The notes under the pieces are model-generated. The model was not told the DNA's origin and did no database searches. It saw only the letters and a list, made by a program, of their open reading frames with translations. The position numbers were made by a program, and so were the translations under genes. Below, piece by piece: positions 9,388 through 17,139 of a stretch of DNA of 64,000 nucleotides. Every line of letters starts with the position of its first letter. The stretch's first letter is position 1. The stretch is from Streptomyces griseus (GTDB taxonomy: Bacteria; Actinomycetota; Actinomycetes; Streptomycetales; Streptomycetaceae): the NCBI RefSeq assembly GCF_900460065.1, contig NZ_UAVD01000001.1:62001-126000 (forward strand), given 5' to 3'.

Positions 9388-9418
9388 CGACGCGGCGGTG
9401 CGGCCCGCCCGTGCACCC

Positions 9419-9449
9419 TTGACCTTCCCCGCGGGGGAAGCCCCAGCAT
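9419..9449 (+). promoter_or_regulatory. MerR-type promoter/operator before the MerR-PP2C gene
   Basis: A -35 hexamer TTGACC (9419-9424) and a -10-like CAGCAT (9444-9449) are separated by 19 bases, the over-long spacer typical of MerR-activated promoters. The spacer region holds the inverted repeat CTTCCCC-GCG-GGGGAAG (9424-9440). The start codon of the MerR-PP2C fusion is 43 bases downstream, so autoregulation is likely. Confidence 0.7.
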
Positions 9450-9492
9450 CGGTGGGGCCGGGCGGAAGGCGCCCGGTACGAGGAGGTACGGG

Positions 9493-10728
9493 GTGGAACG
9501 CGAAGGCCGTGCGGTGCGCGCCGTGAGCGGGGAGCTGGTGACGATCGGGGAGTTCGCCCGGTTGTCCCGGCTCTCCGCCAAGGCGCTCCGGCGCTACGAC
9601 GAACTGGGACTTCTCCGGCCCGCCCTGGTCGACCCGGTGAACGGCTACCGGTACTACGACCCGGCGCAGGCGGAGGAGGCCCGGCTCGTGGCGTGGCTGC
9701 GCAGGATAGGCATGCCCCTGAGCCGGATCGGCCGGGTCGTGGCGCTCGACGCGGGCGCCGCGGCCGTGGAGATCCGGGCCTACTGGGCGCGGGTGGAGGC
9801 CGAGACGGCGGCCCGGCGCGATCTGGCGATGTACCTCGTCGACCATCTGTCAGCGGAGGGCAGGACCATGACGCGGATATCGGGCGGCACCGGGGACGCG
9901 GGCGGCACCGGGGGAACGGGCGGCGCGGGGGACCCGGGCGTCATCGGCGGTACGGGAAGCGGCGCGGGGGCGGTGCCGCTCGCGATCCGGTGCGCCGCGC
10001 TGACCGATACCGGGACGGTGCGCACGACGAACCAGGACGCGGCGTTCGCGGGGCCCCGGCTGCTGGCGGTCGCGGACGGTTTCGGGGCGGGCGGGGCCGA
10101 GGCGAGTGCGGCGGCGATCGAGGCGCTCAAGCCGTCCGTGTGGGGGGCCCGGGAGGGGGCGCTGTCCGCGGCGGATCTGCTGAACGCCCTGGAGGACACG
10201 GCGGATTCCGCTTCGCGGGCGGTCCGGGACGCGGTCGCGCCCTGTGCGGCCCCGGACGGTTCGGGGACCACGCTCACCGCGATGCTGTGGACCGGGTCGC
10301 GGCTCGGCCTCGTGCACATCGGGGACTCGCGCGCCTATCTGCTGCGGGGCGGGGAGCTGTTCCGGATCACGCAGGACCACAGCCTGGTCCAGTCGATGAT
10401 CGACGACGGTTCGCTGACCGAGGAGGAGGCCGCCTCCCACCCGCAGCGCGCGCTGCTGTTGAGGGCCCTGGTCGGCGGAGTGGGGTCCGCCCCGGTGGCC
10501 GTGGCGGTCCGTCCCGACGTCCGCCTGCGGGAGGTGCGTGCCGGCGACCGCTATCTGCTCTGCTCGGACGGTCTGTCGGCGGTGGTGGACGAGGCGGAGC
10601 TGAGGGCGGCGGTCATCGCGGCGGACGACCCGGAGGAGGCGGTACGCCGCCTGGTCGGCCTGGCCCGCGAGGCGGGTGGACCCGACAACGTGGCGTGTGC
10701 CGTCGCCGACGTCGCCGTCGAGGGGTAG
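9493..10728 (+). CDS. MerR regulator fused to PP2C-type Ser/Thr phosphatase
   Basis: The GTG at 9493 is preceded by AGGAGG, giving 411 residues. Residues 16-85 are a MerR helix-turn-helix (TIGEFARLSRLSAKALRRYDELGLL, read in two halves, then NGYRYYDPAQAEEA). A dimerisation helix (about 90-120) and a Gly/Thr-rich linker (about 132-160) lead to a PP2C domain from about 163. PP2C metal-binding residues are present: RTTNQDA, AVADGFGAG, GDSRAYLL, LCSDGL and GPDNVACAV. The protein would link promoter control to dephosphorylation, perhaps of a Hanks-type kinase substrate. The ligand normally sensed by a MerR C-terminal domain is replaced by an enzyme. A likely operator lies just upstream. Confidence 0.9.
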   Translation: MEREGRAVRAVSGELVTIGEFARLSRLSAKALRRYDELGLLRPALVDPVNGYRYYDPAQAEEARLVAWLRRIGMPLSRIGRVVALDAGAAAVEIRAYWARVEAETAARRDLAMYLVDHLSAEGRTMTRISGGTGDAGGTGGTGGAGDPGVIGGTGSGAGAVPLAIRCAALTDTGTVRTTNQDAAFAGPRLLAVADGFGAGGAEASAAAIEALKPSVWGAREGALSAADLLNALEDTADSASRAVRDAVAPCAAPDGSGTTLTAMLWTGSRLGLVHIGDSRAYLLRGGELFRITQDHSLVQSMIDDGSLTEEEAASHPQRALLLRALVGGVGSAPVAVAVRPDVRLREVRAGDRYLLCSDGLSAVVDEAELRAAVIAADDPEEAVRRLVGLAREAGGPDNVACAVADVAVEG

Positions 10729-10753
10729 CGGCGAGGAGGCGTGGCGGTTCGGG

Positions 10754-13700
10754 TCAGAGCCGCCAGTCGGGGGCGTGCTCGGGACGGTAGGCGCAGGTGG
10801 TCCCGGTCGTCACGGAGGCCTTCAGGTGGGCCGCCAGCGCCGGGTGCAGGGTGTCCAGCTTCCGCAGGGTGTCGCGGATGCGGGCGGTGACCGTCTTGCG
10901 GGCCCGCTCGGTCTGGTCGCCCAGCCGACGGGTCCGGCCGCCCAGCCCGGCCGCGGCGCGGAGCTCGTCGAGGAGGGCCTGCCGCTCCCGGTCGTACGTC
11001 GCGACCCCCCGGACGTCGTCCCGGGCGGCGGCGCGGTCTATCGCGGCGTCCAGCCGGGCCAGGTGTTCCTTGTAGCGGCGCTTGGCCTCCTCGTCGAGCA
11101 CCGGATCGCCGCCGAGGCGGCCGGCGGCGACGACGAGATCCCCGCCCTCGGGCGCGAGGAGCCGGACGGCCGGGACGTCGGCGCCGGGCAGCCCCAGCAG
11201 GCTGTGCAGGTCCCGCAGGCCCTTGGCGTCCGGGACGTGCACGGTCACCCCGTCCCAACGCAGCAACCACACCGGCCCGTTCCGCCGGAACTCGGCGGAC
11301 GGCCCGGCCGGGACTCCTGCCGGCGCCCCGGCCTCCATCTGTGCCGGTGTCCGGGCCCCCGCTTCCGCCCGTGCCCGAGTCCCTGCCTCTGCTTCCGCCC
11401 CTGCCCGGGCCGGCGCGGACCCTGCCGTGCGCCGGTCAGGCGCCGCGACCGGGGCCCGGGCTCGGCCCCCGGCGGCCGGGACGGCGGGGACGGTCGTGGT
11501 GGGCGGGGCCGTGCGGAGGGCCTCGACCTCGGCCTCCCGGTGGGCCAGGGCCAGCTCGCCCGCCTCCCGCCCCACCTCGGCGAGCAGCCGACGGGCCTGC
11601 CCGACGTCCCCCGCGGCTCCGTCTCCCGCAGCTCCCTCACCGGCAGCTCCGTCTCCCGCAGCTCCGTCTCCGGCGCGGGCGAGCAGGGAACGGGCCAGGC
11701 ACAGTCGGGCGCGTACGGCCCAGGGGCGGGCGCCGAGGCGGTCCGAGGAGGCGGCGGCCTCGGTGAGCGCGGCCACCGCCGCGTCCTGGTCGTCGCGCGC
11801 GGCGGCGAGCACCCCGAGCCAGAGGTCGACGGGGCCGCTGATGTCGCACCCGTACAGCGAGACGACCCACTGGCCCGTGTAGGGGCTCAGCTCGTCCTCC
11901 GCGCGGGTGATGAGCCGCGGGTCGCGTGTGATCGCGGCCGTCTGGGCCAGCAGCCGGAGCCACAGCGGCATGAACGCCCGCGGATAGGGTGCGTCGCTGT
12001 CCGCGTGCTCGGCGATCAGGCGCAGCGCCGGAGCGGCGTCGCCCTGCTCCGCCGCGGTGATGGCTTCCAGCAGCCCGGGGTAGGGGTACCCGGCGCCGGG
12101 AAGCTCCCCGAGGGTCTCCTCGGCCTCGGCGAAGCGGCCCCGGAGCAGCTGCAACGCCCAGCGCAGGTGGTGTCCCATGAAGCCGAAGGCCGCGTGGTCG
12201 TTGTTCTCCGGGGCGAGGGCCTCGTCCTCCAGGGCGGTGGACGCCTCGGCGAACCGGCCCTGGAGGGCGGCGATCAGACTGGTGTCGACGGCGACCCCCA
12301 GGGCGAACCGGGGCAGCTCGGTCAGCTCGGCGAGCCGGACGAACGCCCGGAACTGGTCGAGGAAGGCCGGGTCGCCCAGCTCCAGCAGCGTCACCCAGCG
12401 CATGGACGTCGCGTTCAGCTCCATGTCCTGGTGCTGGGTGCGCCGGCCGACGACGGTCATCTCGTGGGTCAGCCCGAGCCGTTCCACCGCCGAGCCGAGC
12501 CCCCACACGGAGTCGTGGCGCGCCCAGAGCGAGAAGGCGAGCGCCTCGTCGTCCGAGCCGCTCCGGGCCAGCGCCATGAAGGTGATGGCCAGCTCCTGGG
12601 CGAGCCGGTCGTCGGAGAGCCCCTCCTGGCCCTCCTTGCCGGTGATCCTGCGGTGTGCCTCGGCGAGGAGGCCCGCCGTGGCCACGCCGTGGACGCCGAA
12701 GGGGCCGTCCCGGTGGATGGTGATCGCCACCCGGGCCAGCAGCTCCGGTTCGTCCAGCTCGCGGGCGCGGGCGACCGACCGGTCCAGCAGCCGTTGCGCC
12801 TCGGCCGTCTCCCCCGCGTTCCGGAGCTGGCCGGCGAGGTCGAGACCGATCAGCGCGGCACGCCGGAGGTCCGGCGCCCGGCCCTCCGCGCCCGCTTCGG
12901 CCACCGCGAGGGCGCGCCGGTAGTGGGCCAGGGCCTCCTCGTCGGCCAGGCGGCCCGAGGCGTCCCGGGCAGCCGCCAGCAGCAGGTCGATCCGGCGGTC
13001 GCGGTCCAGGGCCTCGCCGGCGAGGTGGGCGTGGCGGGCGAGGGCGCCGGGCCGCACCGCGTCGCCGAGACCGCCGTGCGCGTCCAGGGACCGTACGGCG
13101 GCGGCATGGCGTTCCCGGGCCTCGGCGTCGTCGAGCGAGGCGTACAGCGTCTCGCGCAGCAGGTCGTGGGCGAAGACGTACTGCCCGGAGGGGCGGGGGA
13201 CGACGACGCGGGCGACGACGGCGGGCTCCAGCAGCCGGTCCACGTGGGGGACCGGCGCGCCGTGCACCAGGGCCAGCACCTGGCGGCCGAACTCCCTGCC
13301 CAGCAGGGCGGCGCTGGTCAGCAGGGAGACGACGGGCCCGGGCAGCAGGGCGAGCCGGCGGCGGACCGCTTCCCGCACACCGGGGGGAATGGTGGAGACC
13401 GGGCTTCCGCTGTGCCAGAGCCGGGCGGTCTGTTCGACGAAGAAGGGGTTGCCGCCGGTGCGCAGGTGGACCTCGTCGACCAGGCGCGGTGTGGGCTCGC
13501 GGCCCGTCGTGACCGCCATCAGCGCCCCCACTTCGTCCCGGCCGAGGCCGGTCAGGGTGAGAGTCGTGGCGGCGCGCGAGACCAGGGGCAGGATCAGCTG
13601 TTGGAGCGGGTGCCCGGGGGCCTCCACCTCGACGTCCCGGTAGGTGCCGATCAGCAGCAGCCGCTCGAACCAGGCGTGCTGGGCGGCGAATTCGAGCAGG

Positions 13701-14326
13701 CGCAGGGAGGCCGGGTCGGCGCTGTGCAGATCGTCGAGGACGACCACCAGCGGCCGGCTCTGGGAGACCGTGACGAGGGCCGTGGTCACCGCGTCGAACA
13801 GCCCGAAGGCCTCGGCGTCGACCGGCGAACCGCCGCCCGGGGGGCTCGTCCCCGTCTCCGTGCCCGGCCCGCCGCCGTGTGCCCCGTCGGGACCCGGGGA
13901 GCCGGTGGCGCCCGGGACCGGATCGGTGGTCGGACTCGGCATCGGGGCCGGCGCCGGAGGCAGGCTGGGGCCGTCCGAACCGCCCGTGGCGACCCTGACC
14001 GGGTCGCCCAGGAGCGCGGCGAGCCGGCCGTCCGAGGCCTCCTGGGCCGCTGTCCACTCGGCCGCGGTGGCGGACCGGCGGAGGCCGCGCAGGATCTGGA
14101 CCCAGGGCCAGTAGCCGGGGGTGTTGTCCGAGTCCCAGCAGGAGCCTCCGACCACGAGCGCCCCGCGCCGCCGTGCCTCGTGGGCGGCGTCCGTCACGAG
14201 CGTGCTCTTGCCGATCCCGGCCTCGCCGGTGACCAGCACGAGACCGCCGTGGCTGTCCGTGGCCCGGGCGATCTCCGAGCGGAGAACGCCCGCGGGGTGG
14301 TCGCGCCCGAAGAGAGCAGGGGTCAT
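10754..14326 (-). CDS. Large LuxR/AfsR-like regulatory ATPase without LuxR HTH
   Basis: The 1190-residue protein has an N-terminal AAA/STAND-type ATPase: Walker A GEAGIGKST at residues 34-42 and Walker B VVVLDDLHSADP near 195. It is followed by about 600 residues of helical repeats of the TPR-like type found in MalT-like regulators, and then Ala/Gly-rich linkers including GDGAAGDGAAGEGAAGDG. The C-terminus lacks a LuxR helix-turn-helix. It carries instead a small domain (VHVPDAKGLRDLHSLLGLPG) and a basic end (ARKTVTARIRDTLRKLDTLHPALAAHL then TGTTCAYRPE), a tail seen on other large predicted ATPases. It probably acts as a signal-dependent switch; target unknown. TATCGT six bases before the ATG suggests a leaderless mRNA. 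Confidence 0.82.
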   Translation of the reverse strand: MTPALFGRDHPAGVLRSEIARATDSHGGLVLVTGEAGIGKSTLVTDAAHEARRRGALVVGGSCWDSDNTPGYWPWVQILRGLRRSATAAEWTAAQEASDGRLAALLGDPVRVATGGSDGPSLPPAPAPMPSPTTDPVPGATGSPGPDGAHGGGPGTETGTSPPGGGSPVDAEAFGLFDAVTTALVTVSQSRPLVVVLDDLHSADPASLRLLEFAAQHAWFERLLLIGTYRDVEVEAPGHPLQQLILPLVSRAATTLTLTGLGRDEVGALMAVTTGREPTPRLVDEVHLRTGGNPFFVEQTARLWHSGSPVSTIPPGVREAVRRRLALLPGPVVSLLTSAALLGREFGRQVLALVHGAPVPHVDRLLEPAVVARVVVPRPSGQYVFAHDLLRETLYASLDDAEARERHAAAVRSLDAHGGLGDAVRPGALARHAHLAGEALDRDRRIDLLLAAARDASGRLADEEALAHYRRALAVAEAGAEGRAPDLRRAALIGLDLAGQLRNAGETAEAQRLLDRSVARARELDEPELLARVAITIHRDGPFGVHGVATAGLLAEAHRRITGKEGQEGLSDDRLAQELAITFMALARSGSDDEALAFSLWARHDSVWGLGSAVERLGLTHEMTVVGRRTQHQDMELNATSMRWVTLLELGDPAFLDQFRAFVRLAELTELPRFALGVAVDTSLIAALQGRFAEASTALEDEALAPENNDHAAFGFMGHHLRWALQLLRGRFAEAEETLGELPGAGYPYPGLLEAITAAEQGDAAPALRLIAEHADSDAPYPRAFMPLWLRLLAQTAAITRDPRLITRAEDELSPYTGQWVVSLYGCDISGPVDLWLGVLAAARDDQDAAVAALTEAAASSDRLGARPWAVRARLCLARSLLARAGDGAAGDGAAGEGAAGDGAAGDVGQARRLLAEVGREAGELALAHREAEVEALRTAPPTTTVPAVPAAGGRARAPVAAPDRRTAGSAPARAGAEAEAGTRARAEAGARTPAQMEAGAPAGVPAGPSAEFRRNGPVWLLRWDGVTVHVPDAKGLRDLHSLLGLPGADVPAVRLLAPEGGDLVVAAGRLGGDPVLDEEAKRRYKEHLARLDAAIDRAAARDDVRGVATYDRERQALLDELRAAAGLGGRTRRLGDQTERARKTVTARIRDTLRKLDTLHPALAAHLKASVTTGTTCAYRPEHAPDWRL

Positions 14327-14378
14327 GACCACACGATAGGAGCAGCCACTGACAACAGCCCCTCCGATGTCCGACCGG

Positions 14379-14478
14379 GAGCCGGCTCCGCCGCGCACGG
14401 TCGCGACCCGGCTCCGCCGCGTGCGACCGGGGAGCCGGCTCCGCCGCGTACCGCCGCTGAGCGGGCTCAGTCGCGTAC
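14379..14478. repeat. Four degenerate 20-bp repeats beginning in the usp 3' end
   Basis: Similar 20-bp units start at 14379, 14405, 14432 and 14459 (spacing 26, 27, 27). The last unit includes the final codons and stop of the universal stress protein gene; unit 14432 matches it at 17 of 20 positions. The others are GC-rich variants that share GGCTCCGCCGCG. Confidence 0.65.
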
Positions 14479-14889
14479 GACCGTCACCGGGCAGGGCGCG
14501 TGCTGGGTGACGTGGAGGCTGACCGAGCCGAGCAGGGTGGCCTTCAGGCCGGTGTGGCCGCGGGCTCCGACGACGAGCAGGTCGGCGCCCTGGGCGCGGT
14601 CGAGCAGGGCCTGGGCCGGGTTGCCGATGACCACGACCTTGCTGACCCCGGCGGCCCCACCGGCGCCGAGGGCCTCCTCCAGCGCCTCGTTGAGGGAGAC
14701 GGTGGCCAGGGCCTGCGGGTCGAAGTCCTCCGGCATGCCCGGCATCATCGACGCCCAGCTGGTGGCGGGGTACTCCCAGCTGTTCACGGCCTCCACGGTG
14801 GCGCCGGTCAGCTCGGCCTGGCGTACGGCCCAGTGCAGCGCCTTGATCGAGGAGTCGGAGCCGTCGACGCCCACAACGATCCTGCCCAT
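14467..14889 (-). CDS. Universal stress protein (UspA family)
   Basis: This 140-residue, single-domain protein matches the Usp family over its whole length. It starts with IVVGVDGSDSSIKALHWAV, and its ATP-binding motif is G-x2-G-x9-G-S/T, seen as VGARGHTGLKATLLGSVSLHVTQHAPCPVTVVRD read in pieces: GARGHTG then LLGSVS. Such proteins bind ATP and help survival in starvation or hypoxia. Two tandem copies of a 10-bp sequence lie between the start codon and the promoter region. The 3' end is the first unit of a tandem array extending downstream. Confidence 0.93.
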   Translation of the reverse strand: MGRIVVGVDGSDSSIKALHWAVRQAELTGATVEAVNSWEYPATSWASMMPGMPEDFDPQALATVSLNEALEEALGAGGAAGVSKVVVIGNPAQALLDRAQGADLLVVGARGHTGLKATLLGSVSLHVTQHAPCPVTVVRD

Positions 14890-14900
14890 ATCTGCCTCCA

Positions 14901-14920
14901 GCTCGGTACAGCTCGGTACA
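14901..14920. repeat. Tandem 10-bp duplication in the usp 5' region
   Basis: GCTCGGTACA occurs twice in a row, 11 bases upstream of the usp start (reading leftward TGTACCGAGC twice). A related GGTACGG lies further up. It could be a regulator site or a slippage product. Confidence 0.5.
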
Positions 14921-15000
14921 GCCCGACATGTCCGTACCGCGCGGTCCCGTTCCGTCCCGCCGGTACGGCGTTCGATCTCACTGTAGTCACATCGGACAAG

Positions 15001-15029
15001 TGGGGGCGGGTCGGTGTGAACCGCCCCCA
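15001..15029 (-). terminator. Hairpin terminator after the FMN reductase gene
   Basis: A 9-bp GC stem (TGGGGGCGG with CCGCCCCCA) and 11-base loop lie 6 bases beyond the stop of the leftward FMN reductase gene. Confidence 0.65.
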
Positions 15030-15034
15030 TGGCA

Positions 15035-15694
15035 TCAGTCCAGCCGCAGGTCCGCGAGCTGCTGCTCGAACGGGACGACCGCGTCCTCCCCGTCGTCCGG
15101 GCCGGGGGCGCGCGAGGCCCCGGAGACCGTACGGCCCAGGACCGCGGAGGCCAGCTCGCCGCCGGCGCGCCGGATCCGGGACGGCAGTCCGTCGGTGTAC
15201 TCGTCGCCCGAGGAGCCCCAGTCCTCCGAGGCCGCGTAGACGGAGGTGGGCACGGTGACGGCCCGCAGGTAGGCGAAGAGCGGGCGCAGGGCGTGCTCCA
15301 GCACCAGCGAGTGCCGGGCCGTCCCGCCCGTGGCGGCGATCACCACGGGCTTGCCGGTCAGCGCGGTGTTGTCGATCAGGTCGAAGAACGACTTGAACAG
15401 ACCGCTGTACGAGGCGGTGAAGACCGGCGTCACGGCGATCAGCCCGTCGGCCTCGGTCACCGCGTCGATCGCCTCCCGCAGTCCGGCCGACGGGAACCCG
15501 CTGACCAGGTGGTTCGCGATGTCCACGGCGAGGTCGCGGATCTCGATGACCCGGACCTCGACGCTCCGGTCCTGCTCGGCCGCGAGGCGCTCGCGGGCGG
15601 CGGCGGCCAGCCGGTCGGCCAGCAGCCGGGTGGAGGACGGCTGGCTGAGCCCGGCCGATACGGCGACGACGCGCAGGGGGGTGGTGGCGAACAT
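15035..15694 (-). CDS. FMN reductase, CE1759 family
   Basis: The 219-residue flavodoxin-fold protein begins with VVAVSAGLSQPSSTRLLADRL, the FMN-phosphate loop, and has IAVTPVFTASYSGLFKSFFDLID and IAATGGTARHSL, typical of NADPH-dependent FMN reductases. It sits 5 bases after the LLM monooxygenase gene; its ribosome site (GGAGAG) lies inside or next to that gene's end, so the two are translated together. Its probable job is to supply FMNH2 to the neighbouring monooxygenase. The substrate of the pair is unknown. Confidence 0.88.
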   Translation of the reverse strand: MFATTPLRVVAVSAGLSQPSSTRLLADRLAAAARERLAAEQDRSVEVRVIEIRDLAVDIANHLVSGFPSAGLREAIDAVTEADGLIAVTPVFTASYSGLFKSFFDLIDNTALTGKPVVIAATGGTARHSLVLEHALRPLFAYLRAVTVPTSVYAASEDWGSSGDEYTDGLPSRIRRAGGELASAVLGRTVSGASRAPGPDDGEDAVVPFEQQLADLRLD

Positions 15695-15699
15695 CGGGG

Positions 15700-16791
15700 T
15701 CAGCTCTCCTTTCCGGAGGCTCGGGCGGCGGCGACCGCCGGGTGGACGGGCGCGGACTCCGGCACTCCGGCCGGCCGCAGGTTGGCGAACTCCTTGCGCA
15801 GCACCGGGACGACCTCCTCGCCGAGGATGTCGAGCTGCTCCAGGACCGTCTTCAGCGGGAGTCCCGCGTGGTCCATCAGGAACAGCTGGCGCTGGTAGTC
15901 GCCGACGGCGTCCCGGAAGGTCAGCGTCCGCTCGATCACCTCCTGCGGGGAGCCCACGGTGAGCGGGGTCTCGCGGGTGAAGTCCTCCAGGGACGGGCCG
16001 TGGCCGTAGACCGGCGCGTTGTCGAAGTACGGGCGGAACTCCCGTACCGCGTCCTGCGAGTTCTTCCGCATGAACACCTGGCCGCCGAGTCCGACGATGG
16101 CCTGTTCGGCGGTGCCGTGCCCGTAGTGGGCGTAGCGGCGCCGGTAGAGGTCGACCATCTTCCTCGTGTGCTCCATGGGCCAGAAGATGTTGTTGTGGAA
16201 GAAGCCGTCGCCGTAGTACGCGGCCTGCTCGGCGATCTCGGGGGAGCGGATGGAGCCGTGCCAGACGAACGGCGGGACGCCGTCCAGCGGGCGCGGGGTG
16301 GCGGTGAAGGACTGGAGCGGCGTACGGAACTTGCCTTCCCAGTCCACGACGTCCTCGCGCCACAGCTTGTGCAGCAGGGCGTAGTTCTCGATCGCCATCG
16401 GGATGCCCTGGCGGATGTCCTTGCCGAACCAGGGGTAGACCGGTCCGGTGTTGCCCCGGCCCATCATCAGGTCGACGCGGCCGTCCGCGAGGTGCTGGAG
16501 GGTGGCGTAGTCCTCGGCGATCTTCACCGGGTCGTTGGTGGTGATCAGCGTGGTGGAGGTGGACAGGATGAGGTTCTCGGTGCGGGCGGCGATGTAGCCG
16601 AGGGTGGTCGTCGGGGAGGACGGGACGAACGGCGGGTTGTGGTGCTCGCCGGTCGCGAAGACGTCCAGGCCGACCTCCTCGGCCTTCTGCGCGATGGCCA
16701 GGGTCGCCTTGATCCGCTCGTTCTCGGTGGGGGTCCGGCCGGTGGTCGGGTCGGTCGTGACGTCCCCGACGGTGAAGATCCCGAACTGCAT
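15700..16791 (-). CDS. LLM-class flavin-dependent monooxygenase (CE1758 family)
   Basis: The 363-residue TIM-barrel protein opens with MQFGIFTVGDVTTDP and carries the luciferase-like motifs VGLDVFATGEHHNPPF, DPVKIAEDYATLQHLADGRVDLMMGRG and FFHNNIFWP. Family members use reduced flavin and O2 (or F420) to oxidise organic molecules. The tight pairing with the FMN reductase gene 5 bases downstream, also seen in Corynebacterium CE1758/CE1759, supports an FMNH2-dependent two-component monooxygenase. A direct repeat upstream may bind a MarR-type repressor. Confidence 0.9.
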   Translation of the reverse strand: MQFGIFTVGDVTTDPTTGRTPTENERIKATLAIAQKAEEVGLDVFATGEHHNPPFVPSSPTTTLGYIAARTENLILSTSTTLITTNDPVKIAEDYATLQHLADGRVDLMMGRGNTGPVYPWFGKDIRQGIPMAIENYALLHKLWREDVVDWEGKFRTPLQSFTATPRPLDGVPPFVWHGSIRSPEIAEQAAYYGDGFFHNNIFWPMEHTRKMVDLYRRRYAHYGHGTAEQAIVGLGGQVFMRKNSQDAVREFRPYFDNAPVYGHGPSLEDFTRETPLTVGSPQEVIERTLTFRDAVGDYQRQLFLMDHAGLPLKTVLEQLDILGEEVVPVLRKEFANLRPAGVPESAPVHPAVAAARASGKES

Positions 16792-16857
16792 GGCGTCCGC
16801 CTTCCTGAGTCCCGGCCGTCGATACGAAGCTTCGGGCGAAGCCCCCGGCCGATTTGG

Positions 16858-16870
16858 TTGAACATTGAAC
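16858..16870 (-). promoter_or_regulatory. Direct-repeat operator candidate upstream of the LLM gene
   Basis: TTGAAC occurs twice with a 7-bp period (reading toward the LLM gene: GTTCAA-T-GTTCAA), 67 bases before its start codon. It is unusually AT-rich for this DNA. Apart from this the gap 16792-16943 holds the small GCTTCG/CGAAGC hairpin at about 16829-16842 and the trp leader promoter. Confidence 0.4.
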
Positions 16871-16931
16871 TACACCCTACAACGGGACCCCCCTCCTGCC
16901 TATTCCACGCGGCCCGGCTCCCCGTGGCCGC

Positions 16932-16937
16932 TACACT
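16932..16937 (+). promoter_or_regulatory. -10 element of the trp leader, leaderless start
   Basis: TACACT ends 6 bases before the leader-peptide ATG at 16944, so transcription should start at or one base before that ATG. No convincing -35 hexamer was found. Confidence 0.5.
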
Positions 16938-16943
16938 CGGCCC

Positions 16944-16985
16944 ATGACCTCCGTCCCGTGCCGACGCTGGTGGCGCTCCTCCTAG
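16944..16985 (+). CDS. Trp-codon leader peptide of the trpS attenuator
   Basis: A 13-codon reading frame, MTSVPCRRWWRSS, ends in TAG. Two adjacent Trp codons sit five codons before the stop, directly in front of an RNA hairpin. There is no ribosome site and the ATG lies at the predicted transcription start, so translation is probably leaderless. The peptide has no function other than sensing charged tRNA-Trp: a ribosome stalled at the Trp codons would change the fold of the downstream RNA. It lies 154 bases before the tryptophanyl-tRNA synthetase gene. Confidence 0.85.
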   Translation: MTSVPCRRWWRSS

Positions 16986-17040
16986 GAGCGGCCACCCCAT
17001 CAGCGCGGAACCAGGGCCGTTCGACATGGACGGCCCTTTT
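16974..17040 (+). promoter_or_regulatory. Ribosome-mediated transcription attenuator (trp)
   Basis: Four segments can be drawn. Segment 1:2 is CGCTCCT (16974-16980) with AGGAGCG (16984-16990). Segment 3:4, the terminator, is AGGGCCGT (17013-17020) with ACGGCCCT (17030-17037), followed by a T-run ending at 17040. The alternative 2:3 antiterminator is GAGCGGCC (16986-16993) with GGCCGTTC (17015-17022), including one G-U pair. A ribosome stalled on the Trp codons (16968-16973) would cover segment 1 and favour 2:3, allowing transcription of trpS when charged tRNA-Trp is scarce. Confidence 0.85.
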
Positions 17041-17139
17041 CGCTGCCCTCGTACGGCGCGGACACGGTGACCGAGCGCAGCGGCGCTCACCGGCGGGGCC
17101 GTCCTCCACGCATCCACCACGCGAGGAGACACCCCCACC

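Noticed and set aside
10676..14986. A long rightward open frame opposite the regulatory ATPase
   Set aside because: Antisense of a gene with clear Walker A/B motifs; no ribosome site and no recognisable protein.
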